Position numbers and translations under genes: made by a program
NCBI GenBank assembly: GCA_947039275.1
Contig: CAMQYL010000004.1
Coordinates: forward strand, 1-64,000
Length of the DNA: 64,000 bases
Source: Amulumruptor sp947039275
Lineage (GTDB): Bacteria > Bacteroidota > Bacteroidia > Bacteroidales > Muribaculaceae
Reading direction: 5' to 3'
The notes under the pieces: model-generated
Told to the model about the DNA's origin: nothing
Database searches by the model: none
Seen by the model: only the letters and a program-made list of their open reading frames with translations
Shown: positions 53,714 through 61,319 of the stretch, one piece after another
How the letters are laid out: each line of letters begins with the position of its first letter
Position numbering within the stretch: the stretch's first letter is position 1

Positions 53714-53721
53714 CACTGACA

Positions 53722-54471
53722 ATGGAACAAATAATCACTACCTATCCGCTCGGAGATGGCATAGAGGCTTTTGTAGTCACCCGTGGACGGGTGGATATCT
53801 CGGATTTTTATTCGGGCATAAATGTGTGCCATTACGTCCACGATGACCCTGCGCATGTCCGTGCCTCGCGTGAGGAGGTGTGCCGTCGGCTCGGCATCGG
53901 AGCGGATGCGTTGGTGGTGCCTCGGCAGATTCATTCTGCCGATGTGGCAGTGCTGATAGGCGGAGCCTCATCGCCCGATGGTGTTGACGCTGTTGTGACA
54001 GGACTGTCTGATATTGCCATAGGGGTCTCCACAGCTGACTGTGTTCCAGTCGTGATGGCAGATGCCTCTTCAGGGCTGATTGCGGCTGCCCATGCCGGCT
54101 GGCGCGGAGCGTTGGCTGGCATTGTTGACAACACTCTTGACGCTATGGTGGCATATGGAGCCTCGTTGTCAGAAACCAAGGTGCTAATCGGTCCCTGCAT
54201 ATGTCAGGCATGTTTTGAAGTAGGGGAGGAGGTAGCAGTTTTGTTCCCCGATGATTTTGTCAGCCGGGACTATGGCACCAAGCCCCATGTAGACCTCCCC
54301 GGCTATGTCCGTTCGCAGCTGGCAGCGCATGGCGTCCCTGAGTCAGCCATCCAAGGTCCCATAGACTGCACACGCTGCAATCCCCGCCAATACTTCTCGG
54401 CGCGCCGCCTCGGCATCAACTCAGGCCGCACCTTCACCGGCATCATCCGCCACCAAGCCATAGTTAAATAG
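53722..54471 (+). CDS. pgeF: PgeF/YfiH family (polyphenol oxidase, laccase domain)
   Basis: About 249 residues, of the YfiH/PgeF family. Metal-site signatures are VPRQIHSADVAV, VSTADCVPVVMAD, AAAHAGWRGALAGI, LIGPCICQACFEVGEEV and CTRCNPRQYFSARR. E. coli PgeF corrects misincorporated L-Ser in peptidoglycan precursors; other members act on purine nucleosides. The start at 53722 (MEQIITTYPLG) fits the family and a -7 box; the frame is open 33 bases further up. Confidence 0.88.
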   Translation: MEQIITTYPLGDGIEAFVVTRGRVDISDFYSGINVCHYVHDDPAHVRASREEVCRRLGIGADALVVPRQIHSADVAVLIGGASSPDGVDAVVTGLSDIAIGVSTADCVPVVMADASSGLIAAAHAGWRGALAGIVDNTLDAMVAYGASLSETKVLIGPCICQACFEVGEEVAVLFPDDFVSRDYGTKPHVDLPGYVRSQLAAHGVPESAIQGPIDCTRCNPRQYFSARRLGINSGRTFTGIIRHQAIVK

Positions 54472-54513
54472 CCATGTTCGGTCTTATGAAACATTATAAA
54501 ATATTAAAATGTT

Positions 54514-55596
54514 ATGAGTCAGGTATTTGCAATGGATGACGTTAAGCAGCAACCTTCCTCCATCACTGTGTCTAAGGTTCGCGACAGCCAGATGGAACTG
54601 CTGCGTATCGTAGCGATGTCGATGATTCTCATCCATCATTTCGTGAGTCATGGGGCGGATTATGAAATCATGAAAGAGGGACTCGGCTTTCAGAACTCGT
54701 TTGTGTTTTATGGAGTTAACCTGTTTGTGATGATTTCGGGTTATTATGGCATCAGGGTTAGATGGAAATCATTCATGTCATTGGTTATAACTGTAATCTT
54801 CTTTGTGCTGGTTGACTATGTGTTAAAATGCTTGGGTGATTGTTGGTCGCATGGATTTGATATATCCATCTTTGCTGGTATTGGCAAAGTTTTAGCTCGC
54901 CCCTTTGCATCGTATTGGTTTGTAAGCTGTTATCTGATTCTATATGTGTTCGCTCCTGTGATTAATATAGGATTAAAGCATTCGACTAAATCTCAGTTGC
55001 GTGCCATTGTGGTCATCGCTGCATGTTATTGCCTATATGGAGGATTGACGCTGGATTATGCAGTCAGTCGGGGCTACGAGGTCTCGCAGTTCATATTGCT
55101 CTATCTTACAGGATATTGGATAAAGGCTGAATCTCCTTTTGAGCGAGTGTCGGTTTGGTGGCTTGTTTGCATAGCAGTCAGCTGTAGCTTGCTTAATGGC
55201 ACAGAAGTCTTCCAATGGATAATGGGATCTCTTTCGGGTGTCAATTATTCTGTGAGCTATATCAATGTGCTCTGTTATATAGGGTCTATAGCGATATTCT
55301 TGTTGTTCACTCGTTTTTCGTTCAGTAACCGGTTTGTCAATTCGTTGGCAGGTGCTTCGTTTGTATGTTATTTGCTTCAGGATGCTCGTGCAGGTTCTGA
55401 TTATTATTATGTGTTACAACGCGAATTCTATGCCACACATTCTTTCGCTGAGTCCTTGCTGATGTATGCGGCATCGTTCGTGGCTCTGTGGACGGCATCG
55501 TGGGTGCTGACGTGGTTTAAGAGTTTATGGGGGCCCGGACTCATTGATGCGGTGTATCGGGCTTTGCCACGGCGGTGGAAACAGGCGGTCTGGTAA
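54514..55596 (+). CDS. Acyltransferase-3 membrane protein, copy 1
   Basis: A 360-residue polytopic protein of the acyltransferase-3 family, with about 10 membrane segments. It opens with the family start DSQMELLRIVAMSMILIHHF, containing the catalytic-type His pair, then VNLFVMISGYYGIRVRWKS. It probably acetylates an extracytoplasmic glycan. Copy 2 at 55767-56840 is a tandem paralogue with near-identical ends. Met7 (54532) is an alternative start. Confidence 0.82.
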   Translation: MSQVFAMDDVKQQPSSITVSKVRDSQMELLRIVAMSMILIHHFVSHGADYEIMKEGLGFQNSFVFYGVNLFVMISGYYGIRVRWKSFMSLVITVIFFVLVDYVLKCLGDCWSHGFDISIFAGIGKVLARPFASYWFVSCYLILYVFAPVINIGLKHSTKSQLRAIVVIAACYCLYGGLTLDYAVSRGYEVSQFILLYLTGYWIKAESPFERVSVWWLVCIAVSCSLLNGTEVFQWIMGSLSGVNYSVSYINVLCYIGSIAIFLLFTRFSFSNRFVNSLAGASFVCYLLQDARAGSDYYYVLQREFYATHSFAESLLMYAASFVALWTASWVLTWFKSLWGPGLIDAVYRALPRRWKQAVW

Positions 55597-55688
55597 GTTT
55601 ATGATGATAAATATCCATCATCGTTATACTTTTTATTAGACTCTTCGCTATGGAGGGTCTAATAACCATAAGGCGTGAAATATATGCT

Positions 55689-55720
55689 TTTGTATGATGG
55701 ATAGAATTTGATTAAATTTG
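55689..55720 (+). promoter_or_regulatory. Promoter of acyltransferase-3 copy 2
   Basis: TTTG (55689-55692), 20 bases, then TAAATTTG (55713-55720). It gives copy 2 its own transcription start, about 40 bases before the ATG at 55767. A weak hairpin (TTAGACTCT/AGGGTCTAA) near 55637-55661 may end copy 1. Confidence 0.65.
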
Positions 55721-55766
55721 CGCACTGAACCTTAATCGTTTTGCTATTTAGGACAATTGTAAATAA

Positions 55767-56840
55767 ATGGATAATAAACGAATTACAATTAGAAAGGATA
55801 GATATTCATCCCAGGTTCCCAAGGTGCGTGAAAGCTCCATGGAACTGCTGCGTATAGTAGCTATGTCGATGATTATCGTATACCATTTCGTAGTACATGG
55901 TTCTGAGTTTAGTCTTGATGCCGACCATATTGGACTCAAGGTTTCTTTCGTTTTTTACGGAGTGAATCTTTTTGTGATGATTTCTGGTTATTACGGGATA
56001 AGGATGAGATGGAGGTCATTCCTTTCTTTGATGGTTACGGTCGTGTTTTTTGTCTTTTTCAATGTGTTTGGTAAGATGGTGGGTTCATTTTATTATCATG
56101 GGTTTCATTCGTCTTATCTTTTCATGTTAAGAGATATGTTGACTGTTCCATTCAAGGGATATTGGTTTATAAGCTGTTACATTGTATTGTTTTTACTTGC
56201 TCCGCTTTTAAATACAGGACTTAAGCATGCATCGGCAGTGCAACTCCGCACCATAGTCATCATATTGTCATGTTATTGTCTATATGGAGGAATTATACGT
56301 GATTATGCCATTGAAACCGGTTATACAGTTATACAGTTTGTTTTGCTATATATAGTAGGGTATTGGATACGTATTGACCATCCGTGCAGCAGAATCCCAG
56401 CCTACTGTCTTGTAGCCATAGCTATAGCATGTAGTCTGATCAATGGCACTCCGATATTTACATGGATTCTTGGCAATCATTTAGGAGTGGGATATTCATT
56501 CAGTTATATAAATGTGTTTTATTTTATTGGTTCGATAGCTATTTTTTTGCTTTTCACTCGATTTACATTTTATAGCCGCATTGTTAATTCAGTGGCAATG
56601 GCATCTCTGGGATGCTATCTGTTGCAGGATGGATGGCTTGGCAAGGAGGTGTATTTGTTTCAGCAGAATTATTATCAAAGTCATGGATTAATTCAGTCCT
56701 TGCTGATGTATGCGGCATCGTTCGTGGGGTTGTGGGTGGCTTCGTGGGTGCTGACGTGGTTTAAGAATTTGTGGGCACCAAAACTTATTGATGCGGTGTA
56801 TCGGGTTTTGCCTCGGCGGTGGAAACAGGCGGTCTGGTAG
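55767..56840 (+). CDS. Acyltransferase-3 membrane protein, copy 2
   Basis: A 357-residue paralogue of the preceding gene. The start (ESSMELLRIVAMSMIIVYHF) and the last 47 or so residues (SLLMYAASFVGLWVASWVLT to RRWKQAVW) are almost the same as copy 1, while the middle is diverged and noticeably AT-richer. The second His of the N-terminal pair in copy 1 (IHHF) is YHF here, so one His is kept. The role is presumably O-acylation of a related glycan. Confidence 0.82.
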   Translation: MDNKRITIRKDRYSSQVPKVRESSMELLRIVAMSMIIVYHFVVHGSEFSLDADHIGLKVSFVFYGVNLFVMISGYYGIRMRWRSFLSLMVTVVFFVFFNVFGKMVGSFYYHGFHSSYLFMLRDMLTVPFKGYWFISCYIVLFLLAPLLNTGLKHASAVQLRTIVIILSCYCLYGGIIRDYAIETGYTVIQFVLLYIVGYWIRIDHPCSRIPAYCLVAIAIACSLINGTPIFTWILGNHLGVGYSFSYINVFYFIGSIAIFLLFTRFTFYSRIVNSVAMASLGCYLLQDGWLGKEVYLFQQNYYQSHGLIQSLLMYAASFVGLWVASWVLTWFKNLWAPKLIDAVYRVLPRRWKQAVW

Positions 56841-56993
56841 GCTTCTGAGGCTCTGAAATTCACTTAATCGTCAAAATGTGTTGGAAAACATCTGTTTTTT
56901 GATACGATTGACGATTTTTTTTACTATTTTGCGCTCAGTTCATCTACATGACTGACTAACCTTACCATTTCTTACCTATAATACCTTAACACC

Positions 56994-59153
56994 ATGAAGG
57001 TCTACCAAACCAACGAAATCAAAAACATCGCCCTGCTTGGAGGCAAGGGCTCGGGTAAAACCACACTCACAGAGTCGATGCTCTATGAGTGTGGAGTGAT
57101 AAAACGCCGTGGCACCATCGATGCCAAAAACACTGTGAGTGACTATTTTCCTGTAGAGAAGGAATATGGTTACTCAGTTTTTTCTACCGTATTCTATGCT
57201 GAGTTTCTCAACAAGAAGCTCAATGTGATCGACTGCCCCGGAGGCGACGACTTCGTGGGCAATGCCATCACGGCTCTCAATGTGACGGATACAGGTGTCA
57301 TCTTGGTCAACGCCCAGTATGGCGTGGAAGTGGGCACGCAGAATATATTCCGCACTACCGCCTCGCTTAAGAAGCCTGTCATCTTCGCCATCAACCAGCT
57401 TGACGGCGAGAAGGCTGACTATGAAAACGTGATAGAGCAGATGCGCGAGATCTTCGGCAAGAAAGTCATCGCCATACAGTATCCGCTCCAGAGCGGTCCG
57501 GGCTTCAACTCTTTCATCGACGTGCTGCTGATGAAGAAGTATTCATGGGGACCTGACGGCGGTGTGCCAGTCATAGAAGATATCCCCGACGACCAGCTCG
57601 AACATGCCCGCGAACTGCATCAGCAACTCGTGGAAGCCGCTGCCGAAAATGACGAGACCCTCATGGAAAAATTTTTCGAGCAGGGACACCTCACCGAGGA
57701 TGAGATGCGCGAGGGCATACGAAAGGGACTTATGGATCGTTCCATCTATCCGGTATTCTGCGTCAGCGCCCTCAAGGACATGGGTGTGCGCCGCATGATG
57801 GAGTTCCTTGGCAATGTAGTGCCTTTCGTGGAGGACATGCCCGCTCCGGTGGATACCGAGGGTCAGGAGGTGAAGCCCGACAGCAACGGTCCCCTCAGCA
57901 TCTATATGTTCAAGACCACCGTAGAGCCTCACATCGGCGAAGTCAGCTACTTCAAGGTGATGTCAGGCACTCTCAAAGCCGGCGATGACCTTGACAACAT
58001 GGATCGCGGCTCCAAGGAGCGTCTGGCTCAGATATATTGCGTATGCGGTCAGATCAAGACCCCTGTTGACAAGCTCTGTGCAGGCGATATCGGCGCGACT
58101 GTCAAGCTAAAGGATGTCCGCACCGGCAACACTCTCAATGCCAAGGGATGCGAATACCGCTTTGACTTCATCAAGTATCCCGCGCCCAAGTATTCGCGTG
58201 CCGTGCGTCCTGTCACCGAGAGCGATGCCGAGAAGCTCGCTGGTATACTCCAGCGCATGCACGAGGAGGATCCCACATGGGTCATCGAGCAGTCGAAGGA
58301 GCTCAAGCAGACCATCCTCAAGGGTCAGGGCGAATTCCATCTCCGCACTCTCAAGTGGCGTGTGGAAAACAATGACAAGCTCCCCATCCTCTTCGAAGAG
58401 CCCAAGATTCCATATCGCGAGACCATCACCAAGGCAGCGCGTGCCGACTACCGCCACAAGAAGCAGAGCGGCGGTGCCGGACAGTTTGGCGAGGTGCATC
58501 TCATCGTAGAGCCTTATACCGAAGGCATGCCGGCGCCTGACACCTACCGCTTCGGCAATCAGGAGTTTAAGATGAACGTTCGCGACACTCAGGAGATTCC
58601 CCTCGACTGGGGAGGAAAGCTTGTGGTGTGCAACTGCATCGTCGGCGGTGCCATCGATGCCCGTTTCATTCCTGCCATCGTCAAGGGTCTTATGGACCGC
58701 ATGGAGCAGGGTCCGCTCACCGGCAGCTATGCGCGTGACGTGCGCGTCTGCATCTACGACGGCAAGATGCACCCGGTCGACTCCAATGAAATATCGTTCC
58801 GTCTGGCTGGTCGCAACGCATTCAGCGAAGCGTTCCGCAACTCCGGACCCAAGATTCTGGAGCCTGTATATGACGTGGACGTGATGGTGCCAGCCGATGT
58901 CATGGGCGATGTCATGAGCGACCTTCAGGGACGCCGTGCCATCATCATGGGCATGTCGAGCGAAAACGGTTTTGAGAAGATCTCTGCCAAAGTGCCCCTC
59001 AAAGAGATGTCGAGCTACTCTACAGCTCTCAGCTCCATAACAGGCGGCCGCTCATCGTTCACGATGAAATTTGCCAGCTACGAACTCGTGCCCTCCGATG
59101 TGCAGGAAAAACTGCTCAAGGAGTACGCCGAAAAGCATCAGGCAGACGAATAA
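56994..59153 (+). CDS. fusA2: EF-G2, elongation factor G paralogue without the catalytic His
   Basis: A 719-residue EF-G-like protein. The P loop GGKGSGKT (16-23) is intact, but the switch II motif is DCPGGDDF (D80-F87): position 84 is Gly where translocation GTPases have His (DTPGHVDF). Switch I lacks the RGIT sequence (EKEYGYSV instead), and G4 is NQLD. Domains II-V follow (QGEFHLRTLKWRVEN, then ADYRHKKQSGGAGQFGEVHL). This fits Bacteroides EF-G2, reported to support translation without GTP hydrolysis under carbon limitation. The main EF-G must lie elsewhere. Confidence 0.9.
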   Translation: MKVYQTNEIKNIALLGGKGSGKTTLTESMLYECGVIKRRGTIDAKNTVSDYFPVEKEYGYSVFSTVFYAEFLNKKLNVIDCPGGDDFVGNAITALNVTDTGVILVNAQYGVEVGTQNIFRTTASLKKPVIFAINQLDGEKADYENVIEQMREIFGKKVIAIQYPLQSGPGFNSFIDVLLMKKYSWGPDGGVPVIEDIPDDQLEHARELHQQLVEAAAENDETLMEKFFEQGHLTEDEMREGIRKGLMDRSIYPVFCVSALKDMGVRRMMEFLGNVVPFVEDMPAPVDTEGQEVKPDSNGPLSIYMFKTTVEPHIGEVSYFKVMSGTLKAGDDLDNMDRGSKERLAQIYCVCGQIKTPVDKLCAGDIGATVKLKDVRTGNTLNAKGCEYRFDFIKYPAPKYSRAVRPVTESDAEKLAGILQRMHEEDPTWVIEQSKELKQTILKGQGEFHLRTLKWRVENNDKLPILFEEPKIPYRETITKAARADYRHKKQSGGAGQFGEVHLIVEPYTEGMPAPDTYRFGNQEFKMNVRDTQEIPLDWGGKLVVCNCIVGGAIDARFIPAIVKGLMDRMEQGPLTGSYARDVRVCIYDGKMHPVDSNEISFRLAGRNAFSEAFRNSGPKILEPVYDVDVMVPADVMGDVMSDLQGRRAIIMGMSSENGFEKISAKVPLKEMSSYSTALSSITGGRSSFTMKFASYELVPSDVQEKLLKEYAEKHQADE

Positions 59154-59229
59154 CCGTCTGCCTCAACCCATCGGCGTGTGTCGGCACTAACGCCACCACA
59201 TACCGATTAACTTCCATTCCCAGCTTGCA

Positions 59230-59270
59230 GGTGACGCATTGCCCATACGCGGTATGCGTCACCTTTTTTT
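59230..59270 (+). terminator. Terminator after the EF-G2 gene
   Basis: GGTGACGCAT (59230-59239) pairs with ATGCGTCACC (59254-59263), followed by seven T residues. The region between the EF-G2 stop and the next gene holds nothing else. Confidence 0.82.
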
Positions 59271-59333
59271 GCTCAGTGGGGTGAACGATGCCGACACCGT
59301 GTCGGTTATAAAAGTATGAAACTGATATGTATG

Positions 59334-59657
59334 TCATCTGCGATGCTCGTCCCAGAGATGGCGCAGTGCCATCAGCGGATGATGCCACAGCATCCGTGGT
59401 CCGCTCCAGCGCATCACTGCCCGCATCTGCTCCCTCATCTGGGGACTGTAGCAGTGTATGGGGCATTGGCGGCACGATGGTTTCCTGTGTCCGTGAGGAC
59501 AGTGGTTGAGCCTGGCATGGGCATATTGCTCCAGAGCCTGACAGTCGCATTTGTCCGCATCGTTTCTGTGGTGATGGCGGCAATAAAGCCTTATCATCAC
59601 GCTGACAGTTCGTTGTTCCCTCCTTATTCGCCCGGATTGTCGGTCTGAAGTTTTCAT
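59334..59657 (-). CDS. YgbA-family (nitrous oxide-stimulated promoter) protein
   Basis: A 107-residue Cys/His-rich protein of the YgbA_NO family. Matching signatures are RTVSVMIRLYCRHHHRND, CDCQALEQYAHARLNHCPHG, SCRQCPIHCYSPQMREQMRA and VMRWSGPRMLWHHPLMALRH. The four or more Cys residues suggest a metal or Fe-S site. The E. coli homologue is linked to recovery from nitrosative stress. A longer overlapping frame on the same strand (to 59688) has no such match and is not kept. A minus-strand -7 box sits only 4 bases before the ATG. Confidence 0.82.
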   Translation of the reverse strand: MKTSDRQSGRIRREQRTVSVMIRLYCRHHHRNDADKCDCQALEQYAHARLNHCPHGHRKPSCRQCPIHCYSPQMREQMRAVMRWSGPRMLWHHPLMALRHLWDEHRR

Positions 59658-59661
59658 GATA

Positions 59662-59669
59662 CAAATTTA
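59662..59669 (-). promoter_or_regulatory. -7 box abutting the YgbA start
   Basis: TAAATTTG on the minus strand (59669-59662) ends 4 bases before the ATG at 59657, implying a leaderless transcript or the use of the internal Met21 start. Confidence 0.4.
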
Positions 59670-59691
59670 ATAAATTTTCACACGCCATTTA

Positions 59692-59723
59692 TTTGGAAAA
59701 TCACAGGCTTTAAGGTAAATTCG
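59692..59723 (+). promoter_or_regulatory. Promoter of the tyrosine recombinase gene
   Basis: TTTG (59692-59695), 20 bases, then TAAATTCG (59716-59723), one mismatch from the -7 consensus, 20 bases before the ATG. Confidence 0.5.
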
Positions 59724-59742
59724 CTTTTGAACACTTCCGCTT

Positions 59743-60687
59743 ATGAATCGTCTGATCGAGGAATTTATCAACTATCTGCGCCACGAGCTCCGCTACTCGC
59801 CTCACACTGTGGATGCCTATGAGGTGCATCTGAGCCAGTGGATGGATTTCCGCCGTGCCTCTGAGGGGATTTCCTCTGCAGCGGCAGCTGATGACGATTT
59901 CGCCCAAGTGACTGTGCATCAGCTCCGCCAGTGGGTGCTTGCCCTCGGCAAGCGTAATCTTAAGCCGGCTACCATACGGCTCAAAGTGCAGGCTCTGAGG
60001 ACTTTTTTCGGATACCTTGTCGACAAGCATGGGCGCAGGTCCAATCCTGCCGCCGAGCTGATTCTCCCGAAACTTTCAAAGCCGCTTCCCGTACACATCC
60101 GCGAGTCGGAGATGAAGCACCTGCTCGATGACGAGGTCGCCGTTGACGACTTCATCGCCGTGCGTGACCATCTGATCATGCTGATGCTCTATACCACCGG
60201 CATGCGTTGCAGCGAGCTGGTTGACCTTGAAGATGCCTATGTTGATACCGCCCGTGGCGAGCTTAAAGTCCATGGCAAGCGTGACAAGGACCGCATCATA
60301 CCCTTCGGCACGGAGCTGGCTGAAGCCATTGACCGCTACAGGGCATTGAGGCTTGAGACCACTGGCATATCTTCTACCGACACCCTGTTTGTGCGCCCCG
60401 ATGGGCAGCCCCTCTATCGCCAGCTCGTCTGGTCGGTAGTCCATAAGAGTCTGGAAGGACGGGCGCATGCCTCGCGTCTTTCGCCTCACGTATTGCGCCA
60501 CTCATGCGCCACCGACCTCCTCAACCATGGTGCCGACCTGACCGCCGTGCGCCAGTTGCTCGGGCATGAGTCGCTTGCCACCACACAGATATACACCCAC
60601 CTCTCTCACAGAGATCTACAACATATTTACCAACAAGCGCATCCGCGCGCCTTTACCAAGAAAGGAGAACTAAACCATGGAAGTTAA
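59743..60687 (+). CDS. xerC: Tyrosine recombinase XerC/XerD-like
   Basis: A 314-residue tyrosine recombinase. An N-terminal SAM-like DNA-binding domain (IEEFINYLRHELRYSPHTVD) precedes the catalytic domain, with R155 (TTGMRCSELVDLE), K179, H249/R252 (HVLRHSCATDLLNHG), H275 (LLGHESLATTQIYTH) and nucleophile Y284. All five core residues are present. Size, context and lack of adjacent mobile genes favour a chromosome-dimer-resolution-type XerC/D over a phage integrase. Its end overlaps hpf by 11 bases. Confidence 0.9.
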   Translation: MNRLIEEFINYLRHELRYSPHTVDAYEVHLSQWMDFRRASEGISSAAAADDDFAQVTVHQLRQWVLALGKRNLKPATIRLKVQALRTFFGYLVDKHGRRSNPAAELILPKLSKPLPVHIRESEMKHLLDDEVAVDDFIAVRDHLIMLMLYTTGMRCSELVDLEDAYVDTARGELKVHGKRDKDRIIPFGTELAEAIDRYRALRLETTGISSTDTLFVRPDGQPLYRQLVWSVVHKSLEGRAHASRLSPHVLRHSCATDLLNHGADLTAVRQLLGHESLATTQIYTHLSHRDLQHIYQQAHPRAFTKKGELNHGS

Positions 60688-60970
60688 CATTAAAGCAATC
60701 CATTTTGAGACATCGGCAGCTCTCGAAGAGTTTATCAACAAGAAATCCGACAAGCTCCTGCGCCGCTATCCCGCCATCTCCATCTTTGACTACACCCTCA
60801 AAGTGGTCAAGCCCGAGACTTCGATGAACAAAGAGGCTACCATCAAGGTCACCGTCCCCCAGTACGAGGATTTCGTAGCCACAAAGATAGCCGACACCTT
60901 CGAGGAGGCGATAGACCTCGGACTCGACGCCATAGAGCGTCAGCTTGAGCGCAAACTCAAAGCCAAATAA
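60677..60970 (+). CDS. hpf: Short ribosome hibernation-promoting factor
   Basis: A 97-residue HPF/YfiA protein with the beta-alpha-beta-beta-beta-alpha order: MEVNIKAIHFETSAALEEFI, then FDYTLKVVKPETSMNKEATI and FVATKIADTFEEAIDLGLDA. It binds the ribosome decoding region during slow growth. It is the short form without the dimerising tail. A real Shine-Dalgarno run (AAAGGAG at 60661-60667) precedes the ATG, unusual in this window. It overlaps xerC by 11 bases. Confidence 0.93.
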   Translation: MEVNIKAIHFETSAALEEFINKKSDKLLRRYPAISIFDYTLKVVKPETSMNKEATIKVTVPQYEDFVATKIADTFEEAIDLGLDAIERQLERKLKAK

Positions 60971-61062
60971 TCCCCCCAACCTCCCATACCCAAAGCATCC
61001 GCAGAAACAGGTCTACCCCCGTTCCTGCGGATGCTTCCGTCTATACCTCTCCCCACATCCCG

Positions 61063-61275
61063 CTACTGGTCAATCTTTTGCTGCGTGTGGCTCTGACGAG
61101 ATGAGATTGTGCTAAAACACTATACAACTCTTGTAGGGACATGCCGTGGCATGTCCGCTTTCAGCAGCACTCGCAGATGCAACGCCTGATGGGCGGACAT
61201 GCCACGGCATGTCCCTACACTTTTTTCATAACCAACCAAAGATTGACCAGTAGTAGGGACATGCCATGGCATGTC
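61063..61275 (-). repeat. Dispersed repeat module, inverted relative to 28.9 kb
   Basis: It contains 26-base copies at 61132-61157 and 61194-61219 as an inverted pair, with a variant copy at 61254-61275. Outer arms 61063-61078 and 61238-61253 (AAAGATTGACCAGTAG) are a perfect 16-bp inverted repeat. The segment up to about 61219 is the reverse complement of the module at 28857-29019 with scattered changes. The gap between hpf and the amylase (60971-61319) holds no gene. Confidence 0.85.
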
Positions 61276-61319
61276 AGCCCTTATATCATGTCGGCCCTTA
61301 TATAGTGTGGCAAACCACC

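Noticed and set aside
59116..59688. 190-codon minus-strand frame over the YgbA gene and terminator
   Set aside because: The overlapping 107-residue frame matches a known family, while this one crosses a terminator and has no motif.
59743..60687. Tyrosine recombinase as a phage or conjugative integrase
   Set aside because: Its neighbours are hpf and core genes, size and motifs fit XerC/D, and no att repeats or mobile genes are adjacent.
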